The notes: generated by a model from the sequence alone, not told the origin. DNA of 64,000 nt from JACVRW01 sp963771715 (GCA_963771715.1 CAVYUQ010000006.1:1-64000); one strand, 5' to 3'. Numbered from the stretch's first letter, positions 17,944-28,384 are shown. A program made the numbers and translations.

Positions 17944-18234
17944 GTGCAACGCGTTGCCCACATCGACCATCCCGAGGTGCACGAGATCGTGCCCTCCCAC
18001 CACTGCGTGGTGCGGTTCAGGCAGCGGCGGCCGGTGCGTGAGCGCGGCGCGGAGGCGGTTGCGGAGGCACTCGTCGCGGCGCTCGAGGACGCCGACGTGA
18101 GCCGCTGGCCGCCCGCGTGGGCGGTGAGCGATCAGCGCACGGAGCTGTGGGCGGTGAACGGCTCGCTGGCGTTCCCGCTCGAGCGCTCGGATCGGCACGG
18201 CCGCTACGTGGCGACCACGTGCCTGTCCCGCTAG
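17944..18234 (+). CDS. Hypothetical protein (96 aa)
   Basis: A short protein that I do not recognise (VAHIDHPEVHEIVPSHHCVV, later WPPAWAVSDQRTELWAVNGS). Codon use is normal for the window and the sequence looks like a compact alpha/beta domain rather than a shadow. It is divergent from the CDGSH gene. GTG 17944 is a plausible start; ATG 17923 would overlap the CDGSH start. The stop overlaps the convergent stop of the small membrane protein gene at 18231. Confidence 0.55.
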   Translation: MQRVAHIDHPEVHEIVPSHHCVVRFRQRRPVRERGAEAVAEALVAALEDADVSRWPPAWAVSDQRTELWAVNGSLAFPLERSDRHGRYVATTCLSR

Positions 18235-18404
18235 TCGGGGTCGCGGCCCAGCGCCTCGGGCGCCAGCAGCACGAACAGCCCGCACACGACGAAGGCCACG
18301 AGCAGCAAAACGCCGGCCAGGATCGTGAACGTGCTGTCGAAGGGGAACAGCAGGCCCGCACCCAGCACGAAGCACGCCGCGGTCGCGATCTCGAGGCGGC
18401 TCAC
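18231..18404 (-). CDS. Small two-helix membrane protein coupled to cydB
   Basis: A 57-residue protein from GTG 18404, overlapping the cydB stop as GTGA. It has two hydrophobic segments (LEIATAACFVLGAGLLFPF and FTILAGVLLLVAFVVCGLFV) and a short acidic tail (EALGRDPD). Small single-helix subunits (CydX, CydS) are known to bind CydAB oxidases. This product is larger and has two helices, so it could be an accessory or third subunit, but I do not recognise the family. Its coupling to cydB is the main evidence for a function with the oxidase. Confidence 0.65.
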   Translation of the reverse strand: MSRLEIATAACFVLGAGLLFPFDSTFTILAGVLLLVAFVVCGLFVLLAPEALGRDPD

Positions 18405-19420
18405 GGGCGCGGCTCCTCCTCGTAGGCGAGCCGCCCGCTCAGCGCCAGCCGGAAGAGCCATACCAGAGCCGGCACCAGCAGAGCCATCCCGAGCGCCGCG
18501 GCGATCAGCAGAGCGGTGAGCGTCGCGTCCGAAGCCGCCGCCTCCCGCACCGTGAGCTCGGGCGGCAACAGGTACGGCTCCTGCGCGAATGCCCAGCCGG
18601 CGACGATCGCGGCCACCGCCGCGGCGGCGGTATAGCGCGCGATCTCGAAGCGCTCGCGCCACTCGAGGCCCAGCGTCGCGAGCCCCGCGACGGCGGAGCC
18701 GATCACGCAGGCGAGCCCGGCGCCGGAGGTCAGGCCGTCGTACAGGTCGGGCGCCTCCGAGTTCACCACGGCCAGGCCCGCGATTGCGAGCGCGCCGGCC
18801 ACGAGCCCCGAGCCGAGCGCCCGCCTGCGGAACGCGTGGACCAGCTCAGGCTGCCCGGCTCGGCGCGAGTCGGCGCCGAGGAAGACGGCGGCCAGGTGCG
18901 CTCCGGTGACCACGGCCAGCACGCCCGCGAAGATCGGAAGCGTTCCCGTCCAGCTTCCCCACTCGTCCCCGGCCGCGTTGCCGAGCGGAACCTCGCCCGC
19001 GGCAATCGCGCCCGCGGACGTGCCGAGGAAGAACGGGACGAGCACCGACGACAGCGCGAACGTGGCCCCGAGCGCGCGTGCCTCGGCGATCGTTCCAGCC
19101 TCCCCCTTCAGCGCGAACGCGCCGCCGCGCAGCACGATGCCGAGCGCGGCGAGGAACAGCGGGATCCCGAGCGTCGAGGTGATCGAGCCAAAAGCCTCCG
19201 GGAAGGCGGTCCACAGCATCACGAGCACGAATATGAGCCAGACGTGGTTCGCCTCCCAGACGGGCGACATCGCTCGCTTGATCATCGCCCGGACAGGAGC
19301 GCCACGCTCGGCCCCGCCGGCGGTCAGGTCCCAGAAGCCCGCGCCGAAATCGGCGCCGCCGAGGACCACGTACGCGGTCACCCCGACGAGCGTGAGTGCG
19401 GCGGCGAGGTCGGCGAGCAT
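18401..19420 (-). CDS. cydB: Cytochrome bd-type quinol oxidase subunit II
   Basis: A 339-residue integral membrane subunit with about eight to nine helices. Family features: the N-terminal TAYVVLGGADFGAGFWDL, then PVWEANHVWLIFVLVMLWTA with the conserved tryptophans, and LRGGAFALKGEAG. The ATG at 19420 overlaps the cydA stop (ATGA). Together with CydA it reduces oxygen to water with electrons from quinol without pumping protons, usually under low oxygen or stress. Confidence 0.93.
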   Translation of the reverse strand: MLADLAAALTLVGVTAYVVLGGADFGAGFWDLTAGGAERGAPVRAMIKRAMSPVWEANHVWLIFVLVMLWTAFPEAFGSITSTLGIPLFLAALGIVLRGGAFALKGEAGTIAEARALGATFALSSVLVPFFLGTSAGAIAAGEVPLGNAAGDEWGSWTGTLPIFAGVLAVVTGAHLAAVFLGADSRRAGQPELVHAFRRRALGSGLVAGALAIAGLAVVNSEAPDLYDGLTSGAGLACVIGSAVAGLATLGLEWRERFEIARYTAAAAVAAIVAGWAFAQEPYLLPPELTVREAAASDATLTALLIAAALGMALLVPALVWLFRLALSGRLAYEEEPRP

Positions 19421-20724
19421 CAGGCCTCCACCTCGAACGGCTTGCGCGCCAGCCGCCGGAGCATCACGTACGCAATCGCCGCGAGCGCCACGTACACCAG
19501 CCCGAGCGCCGCGAAGCCGACCGGGATTCCGCTCGCGCCCGTGACCGCGTCCTCGGTCCGCATCACCTCGTAGACGACCCAGGGCTGGCGCCCAACCTCC
19601 GTCGTGACCCAACCCGCGATCAGCGCGACCACCGACAGAGGCCCCGCGGCCACGAGCGCGCGATGGAACCAAACCGTTCCGGGTAGGCGCCCTCGCCTCC
19701 ACCAGCTCCAGATGAACCAGACCCCGAGCGCCGCCAGGCCGCTCCCGATCACCACCATCGCGCGGAACGAGAGCTTCACGATCCCGGACGGCGGCTGGTC
19801 CTCCTCCGGCACGGTGTCGAGCCCCTGCACCGTGGCGTCGGGGTCGTGAAATGCGAGCAGCGACAGCGCCTTGGGGATCTCGATTCCGCCACCCAGGTCG
19901 AAGGGGGCGCCCTTCTTGGTCTCCTTCAGGCCCTCGAGCGCGGCGAGCTTGATCGGCTGGCGCTCGGCGACGGTCCGCGCGGACCAGTCGCCAACGAGCA
20001 GCTGGACGGGTGCGACGAGTGCGGCGAAGCTCAGCGCCACCACGAGGCCGGTCAGGTGGCGCCTGTCGCGCCGCCCGCGCAGCCAGGCGTACCCGTAGAC
20101 CGATGCCACCATGAAGCCGGCGACGATGAAGCCCGCCAGGTACATGTGGGTGAGCTCGTGCCACAGGTTCGAGTTGAAGAGCGCGGTGAGCGGCTCCACG
20201 TCCGTGACCTCCCCGTTCCGGATCGAGAACCCGGTCGGCTGGTTCATCCAGCCGTTCACCGCGATCACCATGAACGAGCCCGTGAAGCCGGCCAGGATCA
20301 CCGGGAAGCCCACCGCGAGGTGGACCCTCGGCGGCAGGCGGTCCCACCCGTACACGTAGATGGCGATGAAGATCGCCTCCATGAAGAACGAGAAGCCCTC
20401 GATCCCGAACGCGAGGCCGAAGACGTCGCCGAACGTGGCCATGAACTCGGGCCACAGGAGGCCCATCTCGAACGACAGGATCGTGCCGGTGACGACGCCG
20501 ATCGCGAACAGGATCAGCATGGCCTTGGACCAGCGCTTGGCGAGCGCCTTGTAGAGCGGATCGCCGGTGCGGAGCCAGAGCCCCTCCAGGAACACCACCA
20601 TCGCCGGGAAAGCGATGCCGAAGCAGACGAGCGGGATGTGGACCGCAAACGACATCGCCTGCATCTCGCGCGCCTCGAGGAGGTATTCCTGAGTTCCCGG
20701 ACCTCCGAGTGCGCCGTCGATCAC
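19420..20724 (-). CDS. cydA: Cytochrome bd-type quinol oxidase subunit I
   Basis: A 434-residue heme-binding subunit with about nine helices. Seen: the helix with FAVHIPLVCFGIAFPAMVVF (heme b595 ligand region), EGLWLRTGDPLYK, LSFEMGLLWPEFM, NGWMNQPTGF and the GRQPW motif in TEVGRQPWVVYEVM. The Q-loop is short (no long insertion between about 230 and 330), so this is the short-Q-loop or cyanide-insensitive-like type. The start ATG 20724 is divergent from mobA (50 bases). No cydCD assembly genes are in the window. Confidence 0.93.
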   Translation of the reverse strand: MIDGALGGPGTQEYLLEAREMQAMSFAVHIPLVCFGIAFPAMVVFLEGLWLRTGDPLYKALAKRWSKAMLILFAIGVVTGTILSFEMGLLWPEFMATFGDVFGLAFGIEGFSFFMEAIFIAIYVYGWDRLPPRVHLAVGFPVILAGFTGSFMVIAVNGWMNQPTGFSIRNGEVTDVEPLTALFNSNLWHELTHMYLAGFIVAGFMVASVYGYAWLRGRRDRRHLTGLVVALSFAALVAPVQLLVGDWSARTVAERQPIKLAALEGLKETKKGAPFDLGGGIEIPKALSLLAFHDPDATVQGLDTVPEEDQPPSGIVKLSFRAMVVIGSGLAALGVWFIWSWWRRGRLPGTVWFHRALVAAGPLSVVALIAGWVTTEVGRQPWVVYEVMRTEDAVTGASGIPVGFAALGLVYVALAAIAYVMLRRLARKPFEVEA

Positions 20725-20774
20725 GGACCGTATTCTGCCCCTGAGCCGTCAGACAAATAGGTACACTCGCCGGT

Positions 20775-21452
20775 GTGAGTGCGGTAGCCGGTGTCGTGCT
20801 GGCCGGGGGCCGCTCCACTCGCATGGGCCGGCCCAAGGCAAGCCTCGAATGGCACGGCTCCACGCTGCTCCATCGCGTGACCGGGATCGTCTCCCGCGCG
20901 GTGGACGGGCACGTCGTGGTGGTCCGCGCGCCCGACCAGGAGTTGCCAGCGCTCCCACCCGGCGTGCGCGTGGTCGAGGACGCCGCCGAGGGACGCGGGC
21001 CGCTGCAGGGCCTCGCCGCCGGGCTTGCGGCCGTGGCAGGGGAGTCCGAGGTCGCCTACGTGTCCTCCACCGACGTGCCGCTGCTGCACCCGGCCTTCGT
21101 GGGCGCTGTGCTCGGCGCCGCCACGCGGGAGGATGTGGACGTGGCACTCCCCGTGGTTCACGGCTACCGGCACCCGCTCGCGGCGGCGTACCGGACCTCG
21201 CTGCTCCCCGCCGTCGAGGAGCTGATCGAGGAGGACCGGATGCGGCCGGCGTTCCTGTTCGAGCGCAGCCGGGTCCGTGAGCTGAGCGAGGAGGACCTGC
21301 TGCGCGACCGCGAGCTCGCCGAGGCGGATCCCGAGCTGCTCTCCGTGCTGAACGTGAACGAGCCCGACGACTACGAGCGCGCCCGGGCGCGCGCGGCGCC
21401 CGAGCGTGACCGTGCGCCGCTTCGGCACGCTCGCCTCCGGCCTCGGCCGTGA
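20775..21452 (+). CDS. mobA: Molybdenum cofactor guanylyltransferase (MobA-like)
   Basis: Attaches GMP to molybdopterin to give the dinucleotide cofactor used by DMSO-reductase-family enzymes such as the formate dehydrogenase encoded nearby. From GTG 20775 the nucleotidyltransferase motif is GVVLAGGRSTRMGRPKASLE; later come YVSSTDVPLLHPAFV and the C-terminal LSVLNVNEPDDYERARA. The last 47 bases overlap moaD. Since most junctions here are four-base overlaps, a missing base near 21390 that would end mobA at the GTGA of moaD is possible. First gene of the Mo/W island. Confidence 0.85.
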   Translation: MSAVAGVVLAGGRSTRMGRPKASLEWHGSTLLHRVTGIVSRAVDGHVVVVRAPDQELPALPPGVRVVEDAAEGRGPLQGLAAGLAAVAGESEVAYVSSTDVPLLHPAFVGAVLGAATREDVDVALPVVHGYRHPLAAAYRTSLLPAVEELIEEDRMRPAFLFERSRVRELSEEDLLRDRELAEADPELLSVLNVNEPDDYERARARAAPERDRAPLRHARLRPRP

Positions 21453-21624
21453 GCCGCTCGCCGTCCGCGCGGCGACGCTAGAGGCGGCCGCCGCGGCAGC
21501 CGGGCTGGCGCTCGACCGCCACGTGGTCGCGGCGCTGAACGGCGACCAGATCAGCCGCGATCCCGAGCTGCCGCTCGCGGCGGGAGACGCGGTGGCCTTC
21601 CTGTCCGCGGACGCGGGAGGCTGA
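21406..21624 (+). CDS. MoaD/ThiS-like sulfur carrier protein
   Basis: A 72-residue beta-grasp protein ending in the double glycine (FLSADAGG) that becomes thiocarboxylated. The internal pattern VVAALNGDQISRDPELPLAAG and GDAVAFLSA matches the MoaD/ThiS family. It would donate sulfur to make molybdopterin. Its position between mobA and Mo/W enzymes favours MoaD over ThiS, and may indicate a dedicated carrier for the tungsten cofactor. GTG 21406 start; it ends five bases before pabBC. Confidence 0.8.
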   Translation: MTVRRFGTLASGLGREPLAVRAATLEAAAAAAGLALDRHVVAALNGDQISRDPELPLAAGDAVAFLSADAGG

Positions 21625-21629
21625 GCGGC

Positions 21630-23726
21630 ATGACCGTGCCCGAGAGCGCACGCCTGGTGCGAATCGAGCTCGAGGGAGAGCTGTCGGCCGCCGAGGGAAC
21701 GCTGCTCGTCCGAGGCGACGAGCGCCCGTTCGCGCTCGCCGGCCACTGGGCCGGCGGCGGGGCGCTGGTGGGCTCGGAGCCGCTGGTGGTGGCGGAAGCC
21801 GACGAGGATCCGTTCGATCTGCTCGACCGGCAGCCGCTCGTGGCGGGCGCGGAGCCGGCCGGCGCGCAGGACGCCGTCGGCGGCGGCTGGTTCGGCTACC
21901 TCGGCTACAACCTCGGCGCGCGCCTCGAGCGCGTGCCGCCTCCCCCGCCGCGGCACGTGAGGCTGCCCGACTTCTCGCTCGCCTTCTACGACCACCTCCT
22001 GCACCTGGACGCCGACGGACGCTGGTGGTTCGAGGCGCTCTGGACGGACGCGCGCGAGGTGGAGCTGCAAGCGCGCCTCGAGCTGCTGCGCGCCCGGCTC
22101 GCCGAGGGAGTGCGCGAGCGACCGGTGTGGGTCGGGAGCTTCCAGCCGGCGCCGCCTGGCGGGGCCGGCCACATGACCGCGATCGACGAGTGCCGCGAGC
22201 GCATCGCGGCCGGGGAGATCTTCCAGGCGAACCTGTGCCTGCGCCTCGAGGCCGAGTGGACGGGCGACCCGCTGGACCTGTTCGCGCGCACCGCGGGCAC
22301 GCTGGAGCCGCGTCACGCGGGGCTCGTGACCGGGCCCTGGGGCGCGGTGTGCAGCCTCTCGCCCGAGCTGTTCCTGCGTCGCCGCGGCCGCGAGGTGGTG
22401 AGCGAGCCGATCAAGGGCACCGCGCCGCGGGTGCTGGCCGCCGGCCGCGAGGGCACGCGCGCAGAGGACACGCGCGCCGCCCTGGCCGCCTCCGGCAAGG
22501 ATCGCGCCGAGAACGTGATGATCGTGGACCTGATGCGCAACGACCTCGGGCGCGTGTGCGAGTACGGCTCGATACACGTGCCCGCGCTCACCGAGCCGCG
22601 ACCCGCGCCGGGGGTCTGGCATCTGGTCTCCACCGTCGCCGGGACGCTGCGCCCCGACGCCGGCGACGCCGATCTGCTGCGCGCGAGCTTCCCGCCCGGC
22701 TCGGTGACCGGCGCGCCGAAGATCCAGGCCATGCTCGTGATCGCCGAGCTCGAGGCCGGCGGGCGCGAGGCGTACACCGGCGCGGTCGGCTACGCGAGCC
22801 CGGTGGCGGGGCTCGAGCTGAACGTGGCGATCCGGACGCTCGAGCTGCGCGGCGAGCGCATCTGGATGGGCGCGGGCGGAGGGATCGTGGCCGACTCTGA
22901 GGCCGAGCGCGAGCTCGAGGAGTGCTTCGTGAAGGCGCGCCCCGTGATCGCCGCCGCGGGCGCGCGGCTGGTGGAGGAGCCGCGCGTGAGCCGAGTGGCG
23001 CCCGTGCCGGCGCTGGCGGGCGCGGCCGACCGGCCGGAGCCGGCTCTCGGCGTTTTCGAGACGCTGCTGGTGCGCGGCGGCTCACCGATCGACGCGCGGG
23101 CGCACCTGGCCCGGCTGGAGCGGAGCGTGAGCGCCCTGTACGGCGAGACCCTTCCCGAGGACCTGCACGCGCGCGTGGTCGCGGCCGCCGCCGCGGCGCA
23201 GCTCGCCCGCCTGCGGGTGGTGGCGGAGCCGGCGCCGCGCGGCGGGCTGCAGGTCGAGGTCGAGGCCGAGCCGCTCGCGGCCGAGCCGGCGCCGGACGCG
23301 GTCACGCTCGCACCCGCCGTGCTCCCCGGCGGGCTCGGCGCGCACAAGTGGCGCGACCGCCGCCTGCTCGACGAGCTCGGGGACCGGCTCGACGCCGTAC
23401 CGCTGCTGCTCGACCTCGACGGCGACGTGCTCGAGGCGGCCTACGCCAACCTGTTCATCGTCGAGGGCACTCACCTGATCACGCCGCCGCTCGACGGCCG
23501 GCAGCTCCCGGGCACGGTCCGCGCGCGAGTGCTCGCGCTGCATCCGGCGCTCGAGGAGCGGCTCTCTCTCGACCGCGTGGCCGCCGCGGACGAGCTGCTG
23601 CTCGCGTCGTCCGTGCGCGGAATCCACTCGGCGCGGCTCTCCGACGGCCCCGAGCCGCGCTTCCAGCTCGGTGCGCGCCTGCGGGCGGCCCTGCGCGAGG
23701 ACAGCCTCGGGGCGGTGGCGCGATGA
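21630..23726 (+). CDS. PabB-PabC fusion: aminodeoxychorismate synthase component I / lyase
   Basis: A 698-residue fusion that makes 4-aminobenzoate for folate. Residues about 90-450 are the chorismate-binding domain: CRERIAAGEIFQANLCLRLE, the PabB lysine motif EPIKGTAPR, VDLMRNDLGRVCEYGS and ASFPPGSVTGAPKIQAMLVI. From about 470 an aminodeoxychorismate lyase (class IV PLP enzyme) follows: ALGVFETLLVRGG, AHKWRDRRLLDEL with the PLP lysine, and ANLFIVEGTHLITPP. No pabA glutaminase is near. It sits between moaD and the AOR gene with five-base and ATGA junctions, so it is transcribed with the Mo/W genes. PabB-PabC fusions are known. Confidence 0.9.
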   Translation: MTVPESARLVRIELEGELSAAEGTLLVRGDERPFALAGHWAGGGALVGSEPLVVAEADEDPFDLLDRQPLVAGAEPAGAQDAVGGGWFGYLGYNLGARLERVPPPPPRHVRLPDFSLAFYDHLLHLDADGRWWFEALWTDAREVELQARLELLRARLAEGVRERPVWVGSFQPAPPGGAGHMTAIDECRERIAAGEIFQANLCLRLEAEWTGDPLDLFARTAGTLEPRHAGLVTGPWGAVCSLSPELFLRRRGREVVSEPIKGTAPRVLAAGREGTRAEDTRAALAASGKDRAENVMIVDLMRNDLGRVCEYGSIHVPALTEPRPAPGVWHLVSTVAGTLRPDAGDADLLRASFPPGSVTGAPKIQAMLVIAELEAGGREAYTGAVGYASPVAGLELNVAIRTLELRGERIWMGAGGGIVADSEAERELEECFVKARPVIAAAGARLVEEPRVSRVAPVPALAGAADRPEPALGVFETLLVRGGSPIDARAHLARLERSVSALYGETLPEDLHARVVAAAAAAQLARLRVVAEPAPRGGLQVEVEAEPLAAEPAPDAVTLAPAVLPGGLGAHKWRDRRLLDELGDRLDAVPLLLDLDGDVLEAAYANLFIVEGTHLITPPLDGRQLPGTVRARVLALHPALEERLSLDRVAAADELLLASSVRGIHSARLSDGPEPRFQLGARLRAALREDSLGAVAR

Positions 23727-25534
23727 CCCCCGGCGGCTACTTCGGCCGGGCGCTGGTGGTCGACGTGGGCAGCGGCGCCGCCGAGGTCCTCGACCTTCCG
23801 GAGCCCGTGCTTCGCGGCTGCATCGGCGGGGCCGGGCTCGGCGCCTGGCTGATGCACCGCCTCGCGCCGCCGCAGGTGGACCCGCTCGGCGCGGACGCAC
23901 CGCTCGCGTTCGTGTTCTCGCCGCTGGTGGGCACGCCCCTCACGACGAGCGCGAAGTTCGCGGTGGTGGCCAAGTCGCCGCTCACGGGACTGCTCAACGA
24001 CGCGCTGGCGTCGAGCCACTTCGCGATCCAGGGCAAGCTCACCGGCAACGACGCCATCGTCGTGCGCGGCGCCTGCGACGAGCCGTCCGTGCTGCTGGTG
24101 GACGGCGACGGCGCGCGCATGGAGCCGGCGACCGACCTCTGGGGCATGTCCGCGGCCGCGGCCGAGGAGCGGCTGCGCGAGCGGCTCGGCCCGGCCTGGC
24201 GAGTTGCCGCGATCGGCCCGGCGGGCGAGCGGCTCGTGCGCTTCGCAACCGTGTCGCACGACGGCCGCCACGCTGGCCGCGGCGGTCTCGGTGCCGTGAT
24301 GGGCGCCAAGAAGCTCAAGGCGGTCGCGGTGCGCGGCGCGGGCGTGAAGCCGCCGCTGGGAGACCCACCCGCGGTGCTCGCCGCCGCCAAGGCGCTGCGC
24401 GAGCGCTCCTTCGGGCCGGCCACCGAGAAGTACCGCGAGCTCGGCACGCTCGCCAACCTCCTCTCGTTCAACGCCATCTCCACGCTGCCCACCCGCAACT
24501 TCAGCGCCGCCTCCTTCGACGAGGCGCCCAGGCTCGCCGCCGAGGAGCTGCACAAGCTGCGCCACGTGGCGCGCGATAGCTGCGCCTCCTGCACGATCGG
24601 CTGCGAGCACATCTACGCCACCGCGGACGGCGGCAGCACCCGCGTCGAGTACGAGAACGTGTTCGCGCTGGGACCGCTCTGCGGGGTGTCCGACCCCGAC
24701 GCCGTGCTCACCGCCAGCTCGCTCTGCGACGAGCTGGGCATCGACACGATCTCGGCCGGCGGCACGCTCGCCTGGGCGATGGAGTGCGTCGAGCGCGGCC
24801 TGATCGACGCGCCCTGGCTGCGCTTCGGCGACGGCGAGGCGCTGATCCGCGGCCTCGAGGAGATCGGCGCGCGCGAGGGGCTCGGCGACCTGCTGGCCGA
24901 GGGCTCCCGCCGCGCGGCCGCCGAGGTGGGCGGCCACTCCGCCGCCTTCGCACCGCACGTTAAGGGCCTCGAGCTCCCCGGTTACGAACCGCGCACGCTG
25001 CACGCGATGGCGCTCGGCCTCGCCGTGAACGCCCGCGGCGCCGACCACAACCGCTCCGGCGCCTACGAGGCCGACCTCTCCGGCGAGCTCGACCGCCTCG
25101 CCGGCGGCGACCTGCATGTGGCCGCCGCCATCGAGACCGAGGACCGCGCGGCGATCATGGACTCGCTGATCCTCTGCAAGTTCCTGCGCGGGGTGTTCGA
25201 GGACCCCTTCCCGGACTGGGCCGCTCTGCTCGCGCCCGTGACCGGCTGGGACGTGACCGGCGACGAGCTGCGCCGCACCGCGCGCCGCATCGTTGTGGCT
25301 AAGCGCCTCTTCAACCTGCGCGAGGGCTGGACGCGCGGCGAGGACCGGCTGCCGGAGCGCTTCCTGAGCGAGCCGCTCGAGCTCGACTCCGGCCGCCAGG
25401 CCAGCCTCACCCCCGAGCGGCTCGACTCGATGATCGCCGCGTACTACACCGGTCGTGGGCTCGATCAAGAGGGCGTTCCCGCGCCTGCCACCGAGGCCGC
25501 GCTCGGCTTGGACCTATTTGTGCAAGCCCGCTGA
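23723..25534 (+). CDS. Aldehyde:ferredoxin oxidoreductase-family (AOR) tungsten/molybdenum enzyme
   Basis: A 603-residue member of the AOR family, which binds a bis-pterin W or Mo cofactor and one [4Fe-4S] cluster and typically oxidises aldehydes to acids. The N terminus (GYFGRALVVDVGSG), TTSAKFAVVAKSPLTGLLND, RHAGRGGLGAVMGAKKLKAV, the cluster cysteines in DSCASCTIGCEHIY with a further Cys in LCKFLRGVF, and GPLCGVSDPDAVL are all family features. ATG 23723 overlaps the pabBC stop. No ferredoxin gene adjoins it. Electrons may go to NAD through a NuoEF-like module such as the one at 28385, but that is inference. Substrate unknown. Confidence 0.88.
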   Translation: MTPGGYFGRALVVDVGSGAAEVLDLPEPVLRGCIGGAGLGAWLMHRLAPPQVDPLGADAPLAFVFSPLVGTPLTTSAKFAVVAKSPLTGLLNDALASSHFAIQGKLTGNDAIVVRGACDEPSVLLVDGDGARMEPATDLWGMSAAAAEERLRERLGPAWRVAAIGPAGERLVRFATVSHDGRHAGRGGLGAVMGAKKLKAVAVRGAGVKPPLGDPPAVLAAAKALRERSFGPATEKYRELGTLANLLSFNAISTLPTRNFSAASFDEAPRLAAEELHKLRHVARDSCASCTIGCEHIYATADGGSTRVEYENVFALGPLCGVSDPDAVLTASSLCDELGIDTISAGGTLAWAMECVERGLIDAPWLRFGDGEALIRGLEEIGAREGLGDLLAEGSRRAAAEVGGHSAAFAPHVKGLELPGYEPRTLHAMALGLAVNARGADHNRSGAYEADLSGELDRLAGGDLHVAAAIETEDRAAIMDSLILCKFLRGVFEDPFPDWAALLAPVTGWDVTGDELRRTARRIVVAKRLFNLREGWTRGEDRLPERFLSEPLELDSGRQASLTPERLDSMIAAYYTGRGLDQEGVPAPATEAALGLDLFVQAR

Positions 25535-25553
25535 GCCGCGCTAGGCTGCGAAC

Positions 25554-28384
25554 GTGGCGATCACCGCTCCTCCGGCCGCTCGCACCGTCACGCTGAGCAT
25601 CGACGGGCAGTCCGTCACGGTGCCCGAGGGCACCACGATTTGGGACGCCGCCAAGAGCATCGGCATCGACATTCCGGTGCTCTGCCACGACGAGCGCTAC
25701 GACCCCGTCGGCGTGTGCCGGGTGTGCGCCGTGGACGTGGGCGCGCGCGTGTACGCGGCCGCCTGCGTGCGGCCGTGCGAGGACGGCATGGAGGTGAAGA
25801 CGGCCACGCCCGAGGTGGAGCAGCGGCGCGCCACGCTCACCCAGCTCCTGATGGCGGACCAGCCGCCCACGGACGAGGACCCGAAGGAGACGACAACCGG
25901 CGACAACGAGCTGCTCGCGCTCGCGCGCCGCTACGGGGTCGAGCGAGAGGACGGCATCCCCCTGGGCAGCGGGCGCGGCGAGGACCTCTCGAACCCCGTG
26001 ATCGCGGTGAACCACGACGCCTGCATCCTCTGCGACCGCTGCGTCCGCGCCTGCGACGACATCCAGGGCAACGACGTGATCGGCCGCTCCGGCAAGGGCT
26101 ACTCGACCCTGATCGCGTTCGACCTGAACGACCCGATGGGCGAGTCGTCCTGCGTGACCTGCGGTGAGTGCGTGGCCGCCTGCCCGACCGGCGCGCTCGT
26201 GAACAAGCCGATCGCAGGCGTGCCGATCAAGTCACGCGCGGAGCTCGACCAGGTGGACACGGTGTGCCCGTACTGCGGCGTCGGCTGCGCGCTCACCTAC
26301 CACGTGGACCGCGAGCGCAACGCGATCTCGTTCGCGGACGGGCGCGAGCAGCCCGGCTCCCAGCGGCGCCTGTGCGTGAAGGGCCGCTACGGCTGGGACT
26401 ACGCGAGCTCGCCGCAGCGGCTCACCACGCCGCTGATCCGGCGCGAGGAGTCGTACCCGAAGGGCCCGCTGTCGAGCGACGTGCGCGGCGAGGGCCGCGG
26501 GCGCCGGCACAAGCCGGGCGGCCTCGTGGACTACGACGAGGTCCTCCCCCACTTCCGCGAGGCGAGCTGGGACGAGGCGCTGGACCTGGTGGCGTCGCGG
26601 CTGACCGGCATCCACGCCGACGGCGGCCCCGGCGCGATCGCCGGCTTCGGCTCGGCGAAGTGCTCGAACGAGGAGGCCTACCTCTTCCAGAAGCTGATCC
26701 GCGCCGGCTTCGGCACGAACAACGTCGACCACTGCACGCGCCTCTGCCACGCATCGAGCGTGGCCGCGCTGTTCGAGGGCGTGGGCTCGGGCGCGGTGTC
26801 CACGACCTACGGCGACATCATCAACGCCGACGTCGCGATCCTGGCCGGCACCAACACGACGGCCAACCACCCGGTCGCGTCGTCGTTCTTCAAGCAGGCG
26901 CGGCGGCTCGGCACGACGCTCATCGTGGTGGACCCGCGCCGCGAGCGGATCGCCGACCACGCCGACATCTTCTGCCAGCTCAAGCCCGGCACGGACGTGG
27001 CCTTCTACAACGGGATCATGCACGAGGTGATCGCGAACGACTGGGTCGATCGCGAGTTCATCGCCCAGCGCGTGACGAACTACGGCGAACTGGCCAAGAC
27101 CGTGCGCCAGTACCCGCCGGAGCGCGCCGCGCAGATCTGCGGCGTGGACGCCGACACCATCCGCGAGGTCGCCCGGCTCTGGGGCGAGGCCGCAGCGGGC
27201 GTCATCTACTGGGGCATGGGGATCTCCCAGCACACCACCGGCACCGACAACGCGCGCTGCCTGATCGCGATGTGCTCGATCACGGGGAACGTGGGCCGGC
27301 AGGGCACCGGGCTGCACCCGCTGCGCGGGCAGAACAACGTGCAGGGCGCGTCCGACGCCGGGCTGATCCCGATGTTCTATCCCGACTACCAGCTCGTCAC
27401 GCTCGACGACGCGCGCGAGAAGTTCGCGGAGGCGTGGGGCGGCCGCGAGCTCGACCCCGAGCGCGGCCTGACCGTGACCGAGATCATCGCCTCGGCGCTC
27501 CAGGGCGGCGTGCGCGGGATGTACATGATGGGCGAGAACCCGTTCCTGTCGGACCCGAACGTGAACAAGGTCCGCAAGGCGCTGAGCGCGCTCGAGTTCC
27601 TCGTGGTGCAGGACATCTTCCTGACGGAGACCGCCGAGTTCGCGGATGTGGTCCTGCCGGCGTCGTCCTACATGGAGAAGGACGGGACCTACACGAACAC
27701 CGACCGCCGCGTGCAGATCGGGCGCAAGGCGCTCGAGCCGCCGGGCGAGGCGCGCGAGGACTGGAAGATCGTGTGCGACGTCGCCACGCGCATCGGCCTG
27801 CCGATGGACTACGGCTCGCCGAGCGAGGTGTTCGACGAGCTGGTGTCGCTGATGCCGAACTACGCCGGGCTGTCCTACGACAACCTCGGCGAGACCGGCA
27901 AGCTCTACCCGAACCCGGATCCCGAGCACTCAGACGGCACGGTCGTGCTGTTCGACGAGCAGTTCGGGACGGACGACGGCAAGGCGCACCTGGTGCCCGC
28001 CGAGTGGCTGCCGGCGAAGGAGCTGCCGGACGACGAGTTCCCGTTCATCCTCAACACCGGTCGCCTGCTCGAGCACTGGCACACGGGATCGATGACCCGG
28101 CGCTCGTACGCGCTCGACACGATCCAGCCCGAGGCGCACGTGTTCCTGAACCCGGACGACGCGGCTGAGATGGGCGTCGGCGATGGCGACTTCGTGCGCA
28201 TCACGAGCCGGCGCGGCTCGATCGAGCTGAGCGCGCGCGTCTCGCACCGCGACACGCCCGGCACCTGCTTCGTGCCCTTCCACTTCCGCGAGGCCGCCGC
28301 GAACGTGCTGACGATCGACGAGATCGACCCCACCGGGAAGATCCCGGAGTTCAAGTTCTGCGCGGTGCGGGTGGAGCCGGTGGT

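Noticed and set aside
26720..26750. Selenocysteine in formate dehydrogenase
   Set aside because: The active-site codon is TGC (Cys398), not TGA, and I saw no SECIS-like need for one.
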